Positions 7,042-13,992 are shown, counted from the stretch's first letter. The stretch is DNA of 36,938 nucleotides from an uncultured Eubacteriales bacterium (GCA_900542675.1 UQOT01000009.1:1-36938), one strand, 5' to 3'. Notes: a model not told the origin generated them from the letters alone. Numbers and translations: made by a program.

Positions 7042-7958
7042 ACAGTATAACAGATAAGATTTTAAGAACAGTCTCTGATTTTACGGGCGAATTTAAAGGC
7101 GCGTATAATATCAGAGAAAACGGTGAATGCGCCGGCAGACAGTCGAGCGAAAATATAAAAATTGAGTCAAAAACCGATGCACCCGGTATTGTTATAAATA
7201 TAAAAGAAAATACAAAAGGCGAAACCGTATATATTCCCGCCTGTGTAACACACGGAAATGTCGACGATTTGGTATATAATGATTTTTATGTAGGAAAAAA
7301 TGCTGATGTTACCATTGTTGCAGGCTGCGGTGTGCATACCGACAGCGACGAAGATGCACGTCATAACGGAATACACAGATTTATTTTAGAAGAGGGCGCA
7401 AAAGTCTTATATAAAGAAAAACATATAGGTACAGGCAGCGGCACGGGCGCTAAAAAAATAGACCCTGTAACAGAGTGTGAGCTTAAAAAGAATTCTGTTC
7501 TTACGATGGATACAATTCAGATAAGCGGTGTTGACAAAACATACAGAAAAACCTCCGCAAAACTTGGCGACGGAGCTAAGCTTATTATAAACGAGCGTAT
7601 AATGACCGACGGCGATGAGGTTGCCGATACCGATTTTACCGTCGAATTAAGCGGTGAAAATTCTGCCGCAGACGTTGTTTCACGTTCGGTTGCAAAGGGA
7701 AACTCACGTCAAAACTATAATTCTAACATAATTGGTAATAATAAATCCAAAGGACATACCGAATGCGATGCAATTTTAGTTGATTACGGAAAGGTTACTG
7801 CATCACCTATGCTTACAGCAAACAATCAAAATTCAGAGCTTATTCACGAAGCTGCAATAGGTAAAATTGCAGGAGAACAACTGCTTAAGCTTCAAACTTT
7901 GGGTTTAACCGAAAAAGAAGCTGAGCAAACAATAATAGACGGATTTATCGGAAGATAA
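7038..7958 (+). CDS. sufB: SufB/SufD-family Fe-S scaffold protein, short form
   Basis: The protein belongs to the SufBD beta-helix family and pairs with SufC. At 306 residues it is far shorter than classical SufB (about 470) and lacks the long N-terminal region. The core is recognisable: CGVHTDSDEDARHNGIHRF, LYKEKHIGTGSGTG, and a C-terminal stretch with ANNQNSELIHEAAIGKI, GEQLLKLQTLGL and EKEAEQTIIDGF. I chose the ATG at 7038, which overlaps the sufC TGA and follows GGGAGGAAG; an upstream in-frame ATG at 7008 lacks a site. With SufC alone this matches the minimal two-gene SUF-like (SMS-type) systems known in anaerobes. It could also be called SufD. Confidence 0.85.
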   Translation: MNSITDKILRTVSDFTGEFKGAYNIRENGECAGRQSSENIKIESKTDAPGIVINIKENTKGETVYIPACVTHGNVDDLVYNDFYVGKNADVTIVAGCGVHTDSDEDARHNGIHRFILEEGAKVLYKEKHIGTGSGTGAKKIDPVTECELKKNSVLTMDTIQISGVDKTYRKTSAKLGDGAKLIINERIMTDGDEVADTDFTVELSGENSAADVVSRSVAKGNSRQNYNSNIIGNNKSKGHTECDAILVDYGKVTASPMLTANNQNSELIHEAAIGKIAGEQLLKLQTLGLTEKEAEQTIIDGFIGR

Positions 7959-7963
7959 TATAC

Positions 7964-7992
7964 AGCCTCCTTTTATAAGGGAGGCTATTTTA
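7964..7992 (+). terminator. Terminator of sufC-sufB
   Basis: AGCCTCC (7964-7970) pairs with GGAGGCT (7980-7986), followed by ATTTTA. It begins 5 nt after the sufB stop. The T-run is short. Confidence 0.65.
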
Positions 7993-8222
7993 ATGATATA
8001 TAATAAATATATATTTTTTATTTTGATGTTGCTGCTGTTGGTACGGTGGAAAATGTATATAAGTGGTTTTGTTGCCTGTTTTTAATGCTATTGTAATATG
8101 TTTGTAATGTGTGTAAAGATAATTTAATATATTAACATTCCACACATATTTATATTGAGTAAAATTTTATACACAATTTATTAACAGTTTATAAAGGTTT
8201 AAAATGTTAAAAATGTGTAAAA
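7993..8222. other. AT-rich intergenic region with a DnaA-box-like site
   Basis: This is a 230-bp gap between convergent genes with no supported open frame. It is very AT-rich and contains one exact TTATNCACA DnaA-box match (TTATACACA, 8167-8175), a one-mismatch inverted version (TGTGTAAAA, 8214-8222) and several TTAACA words. That is suggestive but far short of a recognisable origin. Confidence 0.3.
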
Positions 8223-9263
8223 TTAGTGTTTCAAATCTTTTAAATAGTCAATAAGAAGTACAACTATCCAAAGTATGCCAAACATTCCGAGCCAGTAATA
8301 TAAGTATTTGACAAGTGCGGCAAAATTAATCATCGAAAACGGAATTAATGCGGCAAACATTATAAGTGAAAGTATAGAACGTCTTAATTTTGTATTTGGA
8401 TTAAAGTATGAGATTATTCCATAGCCCTCGGATACCGCGGTTGTAAAAATCGACATAATAAGACAGGCGGTATATATATGTGTAATATTTGAATTTATAC
8501 CATCTGCCAGTTTTCTGAGCGGGAAACTTTCATACCAAATACTTGAAAAATTCATTCCGAGCGCAAACCATACAAGGAAAATCATAGCTCCGATAACAGC
8601 TCCGGCAATTATTGAGCTTACCAAAATAGTTCTTTGGCTGTTTAAATTTTTGGTAAGCGGCGATAAAACCGACGCCGCGGTTAAAGTATTATAGCTTACG
8701 TAGCATATTGAACATAAAATAATATTTCGGTTATTATCGGGTGACAATCCGATTAAAAAAGTTTGTTCAAATATACCTGATAATATCGAGCTAAGCGCTA
8801 TAAAAATAATTACTGCGGTTATTATCGGAACCAAAACTATATTAATTACTGCAATTCCTTTAATATCGAATATAAATACGATGAAGCAGCCGAAAGCGAG
8901 AAATAGCGTACCGATTATTTTATATATATCGAATTCAGCATTTATTATTTCACCGCAGGATGAGAGCATAACTATCATACCGGCAAGCAAATCACAGAAA
9001 ATAAGACACAAAAAAAAGCGTCTTAATATATTAAAAGATGAAAATACGTGGTTAACATAATCTTTAATTGTGTAGAGCTCATATTTCATTGATTTTTTCA
9101 AAATTACGTAACATATAAAAATAAATAATATACACGCAAGGCATACTCCGGTATAGTCCGTATTGGAGCAAAAATTAAAATATTCGCAAATTTCTCTGCC
9201 CGAAGCAAATCCTGCGCCTATAATAAGACCTATATATACAAAAATAATTTTTAAATAATTCAT
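8223..9263 (-). CDS. YkvI-family integral membrane transporter-like protein
   Basis: The 346-residue protein is almost entirely hydrophobic with about ten predicted membrane segments. The first helix contains IGLIIGAGFASGREI, the signature of the YkvI family, which shares the LeuT/APC-type fold of amino-acid and solute symporters. That unwound GAGFASG segment is where substrate and sodium bind in related transporters. The substrate is unknown. Start ATG at 9263 has CCGGTGAA upstream. It stands alone, convergent with sufB and divergent from rpmG, and has its own weak promoter candidate. Confidence 0.8.
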   Translation of the reverse strand: MNYLKIIFVYIGLIIGAGFASGREICEYFNFCSNTDYTGVCLACILFIFICYVILKKSMKYELYTIKDYVNHVFSSFNILRRFFLCLIFCDLLAGMIVMLSSCGEIINAEFDIYKIIGTLFLAFGCFIVFIFDIKGIAVINIVLVPIITAVIIFIALSSILSGIFEQTFLIGLSPDNNRNIILCSICYVSYNTLTAASVLSPLTKNLNSQRTILVSSIIAGAVIGAMIFLVWFALGMNFSSIWYESFPLRKLADGINSNITHIYTACLIMSIFTTAVSEGYGIISYFNPNTKLRRSILSLIMFAALIPFSMINFAALVKYLYYWLGMFGILWIVVLLIDYLKDLKH

Positions 9264-9297
9264 ATATTCACCGGCTTATTTTGTGGTTTTTAAATTC

Positions 9298-9325
9298 AAT
9301 ATAACTATATATAGAGGACAAGCAA
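9298..9325 (-). promoter_or_regulatory. Possible promoter of the ykvI-like gene
   Basis: On the minus strand, TTGCTT (9320-9325), 16 bp and TATATT (9298-9303) lie 35 bp before the start codon. Both hexamers are imperfect. Confidence 0.35.
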
Positions 9326-9364
9326 TATTATGAATAAAATAATAAAAATTTTTATGAAAAAATA

Positions 9365-9393
9365 TTGACACAGATGAAAAATTGTGCTATTAT
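9365..9393 (+). promoter_or_regulatory. Promoter of rpmG-secE-nusG-rplK-rplA
   Basis: TTGACA (9365-9370), 17 bp and TATTAT (9388-9393) with an extended TG. The expected start is near 9400, at the foot of the hairpin described next. Confidence 0.8.
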
Positions 9394-9400
9394 AATAACT

Positions 9401-9416
9401 ACCTCTGAGCAGAGGT
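9401..9416 (+). promoter_or_regulatory. 5'-terminal stem-loop of the rpmG transcript
   Basis: ACCTCT/AGAGGT forms a 6-bp stem with a GAGC loop, placed at or within a nucleotide or two of the predicted transcript start and followed by TTTATTTG. It may protect the 5' end of the mRNA or act as a weak early terminator. No protein-binding signature is recognised. Confidence 0.4.
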
Positions 9417-9449
9417 TTTATTTGTGTTGAGAATTTGAGGTGAGAAACT

Positions 9450-9599
9450 ATGCAGACAAAGATTACATTGGCTTGCACGGAATGTAAGCAGAGAAATTAT
9501 GATACGACTAAAAATAAGCAGAACTGCCCTGACAGACTTGAACTTAAAAAGTATTGCAGATTTTGCAGAAAGCACACTGTCCACAGAGAGACAAAGTAA
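9450..9599 (+). CDS. rpmG: 50S ribosomal protein L33, zinc-binding type
   Basis: A 49-residue frame starts at ATG 9450 behind GAGGTGA and stops with TAA at 9597-9599. The sequence MQTKITLACTECKQRNY and KKYCRFCRKHTVHRET is L33, a component of the 50S subunit near the E-site. The two Cys pairs (residues 9 and 12, 36 and 39) make it the zinc-ribbon (C+) form, which many Bacillota exchange for a Cys-free paralogue under zinc starvation. The order rpmG-secE-nusG is conserved in Bacillota. Confidence 0.95.
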   Translation: MQTKITLACTECKQRNYDTTKNKQNCPDRLELKKYCRFCRKHTVHRETK

Positions 9600-9616
9600 A
9601 ATTTGAGGTGTAAATT

Positions 9617-9826
9617 ATGGAACAAACAAAACCGAGCTTCTTTAACAGAATAGCAAAGTATTTTAAAGAAGTTAAATCCGAGATGAAAAAGGTTGTATGG
9701 CCTGCTTTTTCAAAAGTAAGACAGAATACGCTTATCGTAATAGTATACGTTATTCTTGTCGGAATAGTTATCTGGGGACTTGATGCACTCTTTACTTGGG
9801 TTATGTCACTTATGATTAACAGATAA
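9617..9826 (+). CDS. secE: Preprotein translocase subunit SecE
   Basis: SecE clamps the two halves of SecY in the membrane export channel. The 69-residue product is the minimal single-span form. A charged amphipathic helix (FNRIAKYFKEVKSEMKKVVWP) contains the conserved KKVxWP, followed by one membrane span over about residues 36-58. GAGGTG precedes the ATG. It lies 17 bp after rpmG and 25 bp before nusG. Confidence 0.95.
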   Translation: MEQTKPSFFNRIAKYFKEVKSEMKKVVWPAFSKVRQNTLIVIVYVILVGIVIWGLDALFTWVMSLMINR

Positions 9827-9851
9827 TTAAGTCTATCAAAGGTGGTTTTTT

Positions 9852-10376
9852 ATGTCGGAGAATAAAGCAAAATGGTATGTCGCCCATACATATTCGGGTT
9901 ATGAGAATAAGGTAATGGACGATATTATGAAGACCACGGAAAACCGAGGTATGCAGGATATTATCCAGGATGTCAAGGTTCCTATGGAAGAAGTGGTCGA
10001 AATCAAGGATAATAAGAAAAAGGTTTCCGAGCGCAAAATATACCCAAGTTACGTTATGGTTAAAATGATTATGACGGATGAGAGCTGGTATGTTGTCAGA
10101 AACTGCCGCGGAGTTACCGGCTTTGTAGGCCCCGGTTCAAAACCTGTTCCTTTAACTCAGCAAGAGGTTGAGAATATGGGTCTTGAACATACTACGTTTA
10201 AGCTTGACTTCGGCGTAGGCGACAGCATAAGAGTTAAATATGGCGCACTGGAAGGTTTTTTAGGTGTAATCACTGAAATAAATATGGACAAGAAGAAGGT
10301 TAAGGCAAAGGTTTCGATGTTCGGCAGAGATACGGATGTTGAGCTTGAGTTTAATCAGATAGAGTCTATAGCATAA
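9852..10376 (+). CDS. nusG: Transcription termination/antitermination factor NusG
   Basis: NusG binds the RNA polymerase clamp and modulates pausing and Rho-dependent termination. The 174 residues include an NGN domain (KWYVAHTYSGYENKV; YPSYVMVKMIMTDESWYVVRN; GVTGFVGPG) and a C-terminal KOW domain (VGDSIRVKYGALEGFLGVI). AAAGGTGG precedes the ATG. Its stop is 112 bp upstream of rplK, and that gap holds an RNA leader. Confidence 0.96.
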   Translation: MSENKAKWYVAHTYSGYENKVMDDIMKTTENRGMQDIIQDVKVPMEEVVEIKDNKKKVSERKIYPSYVMVKMIMTDESWYVVRNCRGVTGFVGPGSKPVPLTQQEVENMGLEHTTFKLDFGVGDSIRVKYGALEGFLGVITEINMDKKKVKAKVSMFGRDTDVELEFNQIESIA

Positions 10377-10384
10377 TTTTGTTA

Positions 10385-10461
10385 CCCACACGGATTAATT
10401 CCGTTTATATATATCGGCGTTTGCCGGTCTGTGGGAGGGGCTCAGCCCCGATAATACCACG
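10385..10461 (+). promoter_or_regulatory. L1-stalk-like RNA leader upstream of rplK
   Basis: GTGGGAGG (10431-10438), a GGGGC/GCCCC hairpin (10437-10449) and ATACCAC (10454-10460) together imitate the L1-binding site of 23S rRNA, where GGUGGGAGGCU pairs across to UUGAAAUACCACC. The outer stem is GTGG/CCAC. Ribosomal protein L1 is known to repress the L11-L1 operon by binding such a mimic. Upstream CCCACA (10385-10390) could instead pair with TGTGGG (10430-10435), giving a competing fold. A perfect AGGAGGTG follows at 10473-10480. Confidence 0.65.
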
Positions 10462-10488
10462 TTTGTGAAACAAGGAGGTGTATGTAAA

Positions 10489-10914
10489 ATGGCACAGAAG
10501 GTTACAGGTTACATTAAGCTGCAAATTCCTGCGGGTAAGGCTACTCCCGCGCCGCCGGTTGGTCCTGCACTTGGTCAGCACGGTGTAAACATTATGGATT
10601 TTACCAAGCAGTTTAATGAAAAGACAAAGAATGATATGGGTACGATTATTCCTGTCGTAATTACGGTATATCAGGACAGATCGTTCACTTTCGTTACAAA
10701 GACTCCGCCGGCTCCGGTTCTTATTAAAAAGGCCTGCGGTATTGACAAGGCTTCGGGCGTTCCGAATAAAACAAAGGTTGCTGAGCTTAAGAAGGCTGAC
10801 CTTAAGGAAATCGCTGAGAAGAAGATGCAGGATTTAAACGCAGCTTCTCTTGAAACTGCAATGTCGATGATTGCCGGAACAGCTCGTTCTATGGGAATAA
10901 CGGTTGAGGAGTAA
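10489..10914 (+). CDS. rplK: 50S ribosomal protein L11
   Basis: L11 forms the base of the GTPase-associated centre with 23S rRNA helices 43-44. The 141 residues show the family hallmarks KLQIPAGKATPAPPVGPALGQHGVNIM near the start and FVTKTPPAPVLIKKA in the linker region, then the RNA-binding C-terminal domain ending AGTARSMGITV. The start is the ATG at 10489, eight bases after AGGAGGTG; an in-frame GTG at 10465 would place the ribosome binding site inside the gene. It is preceded by an L1-type leader and followed by rplA after another. Confidence 0.97.
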   Translation: MAQKVTGYIKLQIPAGKATPAPPVGPALGQHGVNIMDFTKQFNEKTKNDMGTIIPVVITVYQDRSFTFVTKTPPAPVLIKKACGIDKASGVPNKTKVAELKKADLKEIAEKKMQDLNAASLETAMSMIAGTARSMGITVEE

Positions 10915-10944
10915 TTATCGGTTAGGCTAATTGCCGTGAATTAA

Positions 10945-10980
10945 GTGGGAGGAACACATCAAAGTGTTTTGCAAAACCAC
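10945..10980 (+). promoter_or_regulatory. Second L1-stalk-like RNA element, upstream of rplA
   Basis: GTGGGAGG (10945-10952), an AACAC/GTGTT hairpin (10953-10968) and TTGCAAAACCAC (10969-10980) repeat the architecture of the rplK leader and of the 23S L1 site. The outer GTGG/CCAC stem closes it. It ends 3 nt before the AGGAGG of rplA, so L1 bound here could block its own translation directly. The family assignment is inference from sequence and pairing. Confidence 0.6.
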
Positions 10981-10997
10981 AACAGGAGGATTTATTA

Positions 10998-11693
10998 ATG
11001 AAGAAAGGTAAAAAGTATCAGGACGCTGTAAAACTTATCGAAAAGGGTAAGCTTTACGATCCGGAAGAGGCGTTTCAGGTTGTCTGCAAGACAGCTACAG
11101 CTAAGTTTGATGAGACGATAGAACTTCACGCTAAGCTCGGTGTTGACTCAAGACACGCTGACCAGCAGGTAAGAGGCGCCGTTGTACTTCCTAACGGAAC
11201 AGGTAAAAAGGTCAGAGTCCTTGTTTTTGCTCGCGATGACAAAGCAGAGGCTGCTAAGGCTGCCGGCGCTGATTATGTGGGCGCTGAGGATATGGCTCAG
11301 AAAATACAGACTGAGAATTGGTTCGATTTTGACGTTGTAATTGCAAGCCCGGATATGATGGGTGTTGTCGGCAGAATTGGTCGTGTGCTCGGTCCTAAGG
11401 GTCTTATGCCTAACCCGAAAGCAGGTACGGTTACACCCGATGTTGCCAAGGCTGTTGAAGAGGCTAAGGCAGGTAAGATTGAATACAGACTGGACAAGGC
11501 TAATATTATCCACTGTCCTATCGGTAAGGCTTCATTCGGTCCTGAAAAGCTTAATCAGAACTTTTCGGCGCTTATGTCGGCTATTATTAAGGCTAAGCCG
11601 GCTGCTGCCAAGGGAACTTATTTGCGTTCGGTTACCGTTGCTTCGACAATGGGCCCCGGCGTAAAGATTGCTTCAAACAGACTTGAAGCGTAA
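10998..11693 (+). CDS. rplA: 50S ribosomal protein L1
   Basis: L1 forms the mobile stalk that helps release deacylated tRNA and, in other bacteria, represses its own operon. The 231 residues are full length. Recognisable parts are the N-terminal basic region, ELHAKLGVDSRHADQQVRG, the domain II segment with GRIGRVLGPKGLMPNPKAGTV, and the C-terminal YLRSVTVASTMGPGVKI. AGGAGG precedes the ATG at 10998. It is the last gene of this transcription unit, since the next genes have their own promoter. Confidence 0.97.
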   Translation: MKKGKKYQDAVKLIEKGKLYDPEEAFQVVCKTATAKFDETIELHAKLGVDSRHADQQVRGAVVLPNGTGKKVRVLVFARDDKAEAAKAAGADYVGAEDMAQKIQTENWFDFDVVIASPDMMGVVGRIGRVLGPKGLMPNPKAGTVTPDVAKAVEEAKAGKIEYRLDKANIIHCPIGKASFGPEKLNQNFSALMSAIIKAKPAAAKGTYLRSVTVASTMGPGVKIASNRLEA

Positions 11694-11711
11694 TAAAAGC
11701 CAAACTAAGTA

Positions 11712-11740
11712 TTGACATATAATAGGTTATGTGTTATAAT
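11712..11740 (+). promoter_or_regulatory. Promoter of rplJ-rplL
   Basis: TTGACA (11712-11717), 17 bp and TATAAT (11735-11740) are perfect consensus hexamers, 18 bp after the rplA stop. This separates the L10-L12 genes from the L11-L1 unit. Confidence 0.85.
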
Positions 11741-11784
11741 TTATTATTGTCAAGTTAATAATTTGTAAAAACATCTTTAATATT

Positions 11785-11896
11785 CCGCAGACAGCCGGTT
11801 GATTGCTTAAAGCAATTCGTAAATCCTGCCGAGGAAGATAGATTTCATAATATAATTATGATTTTATATCCCTCGTGTTCTGCGAGGGATTTTTTA
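11785..11896 (+). promoter_or_regulatory. L10 leader with attenuator hairpin
   Basis: CAGACAGCCGGTT, an ATTGCTTAAAGCAAT hairpin and TAAATCCTGCCGAGG (to about 11836) match the conserved core of the Bacillota L10 leader, the binding site of the L10(L12)4 complex. A terminator follows: ATCCCTCG (11868-11875) pairs with CGAGGGAT (11883-11890), ahead of a T-run to 11895. Excess L10-L12 is expected to favour termination before rplJ. Confidence 0.88.
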
Positions 11897-11914
11897 CGGA
11901 AGGAGGATATAAAA

Positions 11915-12550
11915 TTGCCAAGTGAAAAAGTTTTAGAAAATAAAAAGGCTATGGTAGCTCAGCTTGTTGAGAGACTCAAGAACGCTCAGGCAGGTGTCCT
12001 TGCGGACTACAGAGGTCTGACGGTTGAAGAGGATACCAACTTAAGACGCAAGCTCCGTGAGGCAGGCGTTGAATATACTGTTATGAAGAACAGCATCATT
12101 CGTTTTGCTGCACGTGAAGTTGGTCTTGAAGGACTTGAAGATATTCTTGAAGGTCCGACAGCTATCGCAACAAGCACTGACGACGTTATTTCACCGGCTA
12201 AGGTTTTAAACGACTTTGCTAAGGATAACGAAGCTATGGAGATAAAGGGCGGATTTGTTGAAGGCAACGTAATCACCGTTGATGAGGTTAAGCAGTACGC
12301 TTCAATCCCGTCGAAGGAAGTTCTTATCTCGAAGATGCTTGGTTCTCTGCAGTCGCCTATCGGCGCACTTGCTCGTACACTTCAGGCTATTGTTGATAAC
12401 GAAGCTGTACCGGGTCAGGCAAAGGCTGAGGAAGAAGCGGCACCGGCTGCTGAGGAAGCGCCGGCAGAGGCTCCCGCTGAGGAAGCTGCACCTGCAGCAG
12501 AAGAGGCTCCGGCAGAAGCTCCCGCTGAGGAAGCACCGGCTGCTGAATAA
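11915..12550 (+). CDS. rplJ: 50S ribosomal protein L10 with acidic Ala/Glu/Pro tail
   Basis: L10 anchors L12 dimers to the ribosome to recruit translation GTPases. The start is the TTG at 11915-11917, eight bases after AGGAGG; the open frame runs further upstream but through the attenuator. The protein has 211 residues where about 165-175 is usual. The core is normal (VLADYRGLTVEEDTNLRRKLR, YTVMKNSIIRFAA, then the L12-binding C-terminal helix). From about residue 171 it carries an extra 41 residues made almost only of Ala, Glu and Pro in imperfect tandem units (EEAPAEAPAEEA). That acidic tail is unusual in bacterial L10 and recalls the C-terminal extension of archaeal/eukaryotic P0 (comparison only). 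Confidence 0.95.
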   Translation: MPSEKVLENKKAMVAQLVERLKNAQAGVLADYRGLTVEEDTNLRRKLREAGVEYTVMKNSIIRFAAREVGLEGLEDILEGPTAIATSTDDVISPAKVLNDFAKDNEAMEIKGGFVEGNVITVDEVKQYASIPSKEVLISKMLGSLQSPIGALARTLQAIVDNEAVPGQAKAEEEAAPAAEEAPAEAPAEEAAPAAEEAPAEAPAEEAPAAE

Positions 12551-12618
12551 TTTTACATTATTTAGTTTCAATTTTGTTAAATATTAAGTAATTTTAAAGA
12601 AAACGGAGGAAAATTAAA

Positions 12619-12990
12619 ATGGCAGATGTAACAAAAATTCTTGATGAAATAAAAGAACTTACACTTATGGAAGTAAACGACCTCGTTAAGGCTCTTGAGG
12701 AAGAGTTTGGCGTAAGCGCAGCTGCTCCGGTTATGGTTGCAGGTGCAGTAGGCGGCGGTGACGCAGGCGCAGCTGAGAAGTCAGAGTTTGACGTAATCCT
12801 CGCTGGTGCAGGCGCTCAGAAGATTAAGGTTATCAAGGTTGTTCGTGAGATCACAGGTCTCGGTCTTGCTGAGGCTAAGGCTCTCGTTGACGGCGCACCG
12901 AAGCCGGTTAAGGAAGGCGCAGCTAAGGAAGAAGCTGAAGAGATTAAGACAAAGCTCGAAGAAGTTGGCGCACAGGTTGAACTTAAGTAG
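12619..12990 (+). CDS. rplL: 50S ribosomal protein L7/L12
   Basis: This is the flexible stalk protein that recruits EF-Tu, EF-G, IF2 and release factors. The 123 residues comprise an N-terminal dimerisation helix region (ILDEIKELTLMEVNDLVKALEEEFG), an Ala/Gly hinge (about 36-54) and a globular C-terminal domain with KIKVIKVVREITGLGLAEAKALV. GGAGG lies upstream of the ATG. It is cotranscribed with rplJ and ends in a strong terminator. rpoB is not next, unlike in most Bacillota. Confidence 0.97.
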   Translation: MADVTKILDEIKELTLMEVNDLVKALEEEFGVSAAAPVMVAGAVGGGDAGAAEKSEFDVILAGAGAQKIKVIKVVREITGLGLAEAKALVDGAPKPVKEGAAKEEAEEIKTKLEEVGAQVELK

Positions 12991-13011
12991 TTTAAGCTTG
13001 AATTTATCACT

Positions 13012-13044
13012 AAAAGCCGCGGATTTCCGCGGCTTTTGTAATTT
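13012..13044 (+). terminator. Terminator of rplJ-rplL
   Basis: AAAAGCCGCGG (13012-13022) pairs perfectly with CCGCGGCTTTT (13027-13037) around an ATTT loop, followed by GTAATTT. dtd begins 20 bp later, so some read-through into dtd is possible. Confidence 0.88.
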
Positions 13045-13056
13045 AAAGGAGCATAT

Positions 13057-13488
13057 ATGAAAATAGTACTTCAAAGAGTAACTAAGGCATCCGTCACAGC
13101 AGACGAAAAAACAGTTGGCAGTATAGGCCGCGGCTTATTAATACTTCTCGGCATAGCAGACGGCGATACAAAAGAAGATATAGAAAAAGCCGTTCAAAAG
13201 ATATCAAAGCTCAGAATATTTGCCGACAAAGACGGAAAGACAAATCTTTCAGTAAACGATATTGACGGCGAAATTCTTGTTGTATCGCAGTTTACACTGT
13301 ATGCCGACTGTCGAAAGGGCAACAGACCGAGTTTTATCGGCGCGGGCAAACCCGATTTTGCAAATGAAATGTATGAGTACTTTTTAAAATACGCAAAAAG
13401 CTATTTTAATAAAGTCGAACACGGCATTTTCGGCGCCGATATGAAAGTCAGTCTTGTAAATGACGGTCCGTTTACAATTATATTGTAA
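13057..13488 (+). CDS. dtd: D-aminoacyl-tRNA deacylase
   Basis: The enzyme removes D-amino acids (and mischarged glycine) from tRNA, protecting translation. The 143 residues are full length. The active-site motif SQFTLYADCRKGNRPSF lies in the middle, and the C-terminal NDGPFTI supplies the Gly-cisPro loop that excludes L-amino acids (commonly NDGPVT). AAAGGAG lies five bases before the ATG. I see no separate promoter, so transcription probably comes from read-through of the rplL terminator. Confidence 0.95.
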   Translation: MKIVLQRVTKASVTADEKTVGSIGRGLLILLGIADGDTKEDIEKAVQKISKLRIFADKDGKTNLSVNDIDGEILVVSQFTLYADCRKGNRPSFIGAGKPDFANEMYEYFLKYAKSYFNKVEHGIFGADMKVSLVNDGPFTIIL

Positions 13489-13567
13489 GCTTTAGTCAAA
13501 ATCCATCGCAAGCGATATCCGATTTTTATTTTTATCAACAAATAATAATTTTAACTTTTACAATATC

Positions 13568-13598
13568 CCCGATTGACACAATGTCAGTCGGGTGTTTT
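13568..13598 (+). terminator. Terminator of dtd
   Basis: CCCGATTGACA (13568-13578) pairs with TGTCAGTCGGG (13582-13592), with one G-T wobble and a CAA loop, followed by TGTTTTA. The remaining 13489-13567 is AT-rich with only a weak ATCG/CGAT hairpin. Confidence 0.75.
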
Positions 13599-13800
13599 AC
13601 ATATATTTTGTTAAATCCACGTTATTTTCTGTACAATATTTAAGCATAGCTAAAAATAATTTGTTTTTGCTTGGGCAATTGTTCTGCTCCATATATTTTA
13701 GCATATTAGGCGTGTCCTCTTTTCTTATACGACACGAAAATTTGTCATACGTTTTCTTTTCATATTTTGCATTAGCTTTCTTTTTTGCTTCAGATACCAT
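13597..13800 (-). CDS. Small ribbon-helix-helix-like DNA-binding protein
   Basis: The 67-residue protein has a basic, Lys/Ala-rich N-terminus (MVSEAKKKANAKYEKKTYD), a beta-strand-like KFSCRIRKED, a helix (TPNMLKYMEQNN), a turn (CPS) and a second helix (KNKLFLAMLKYCTEN), the order of an Arc-like ribbon-helix-helix domain. I chose the ATG at 13798-13800, seven bases after AGGAGAGG; the frame extends 17 codons further without a site. A TATAAT on the minus strand at 13823-13828 may serve as its -10. Three ATTATTGTA words lie just upstream and could be its operator. Function and targets are unknown. Confidence 0.7.
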   Translation of the reverse strand: MVSEAKKKANAKYEKKTYDKFSCRIRKEDTPNMLKYMEQNNCPSKNKLFLAMLKYCTENNVDLTKYM

Positions 13801-13853
13801 ATTTGACCTCTCCTTTGGTAATATTATATAAATATAGTACAACGCATCCATTT

Positions 13854-13921
13854 ATTATTGTATATAAATTTACAATAATACTATTGATAAATATATGTAA
13901 GCGTTGTATAATATTATTGTA
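13854..13921. promoter_or_regulatory. Three ATTATTGTA words, possible operator
   Basis: ATTATTGTA occurs at 13854-13862 and 13913-13921, and inverted (TACAATAAT) at 13871-13879. The first two sites in order form a hyphenated inverted repeat with an 8-bp gap. The last overlaps the start region of the rightward promoter at 13884-13912. They lie immediately upstream of the small DNA-binding protein gene and are plausible autoregulatory sites. AT-richness makes chance matches possible. Confidence 0.4.
13884..13912 (+). promoter_or_regulatory. Rightward promoter with no coding gene behind it
   Basis: TTGATA (13884-13889), 17 bp and TATAAT (13907-13912). The only downstream target on this strand before topB (opposite strand) is the non-coding stretch 13919-14080. 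Confidence 0.6.
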
Positions 13922-13992
13922 AAAACGCAAGCTGGAATCCGGTTACAAAAAAAGCCAAGCCTGCGGTAAAAGTTTTTTACAACGCAACAGGC

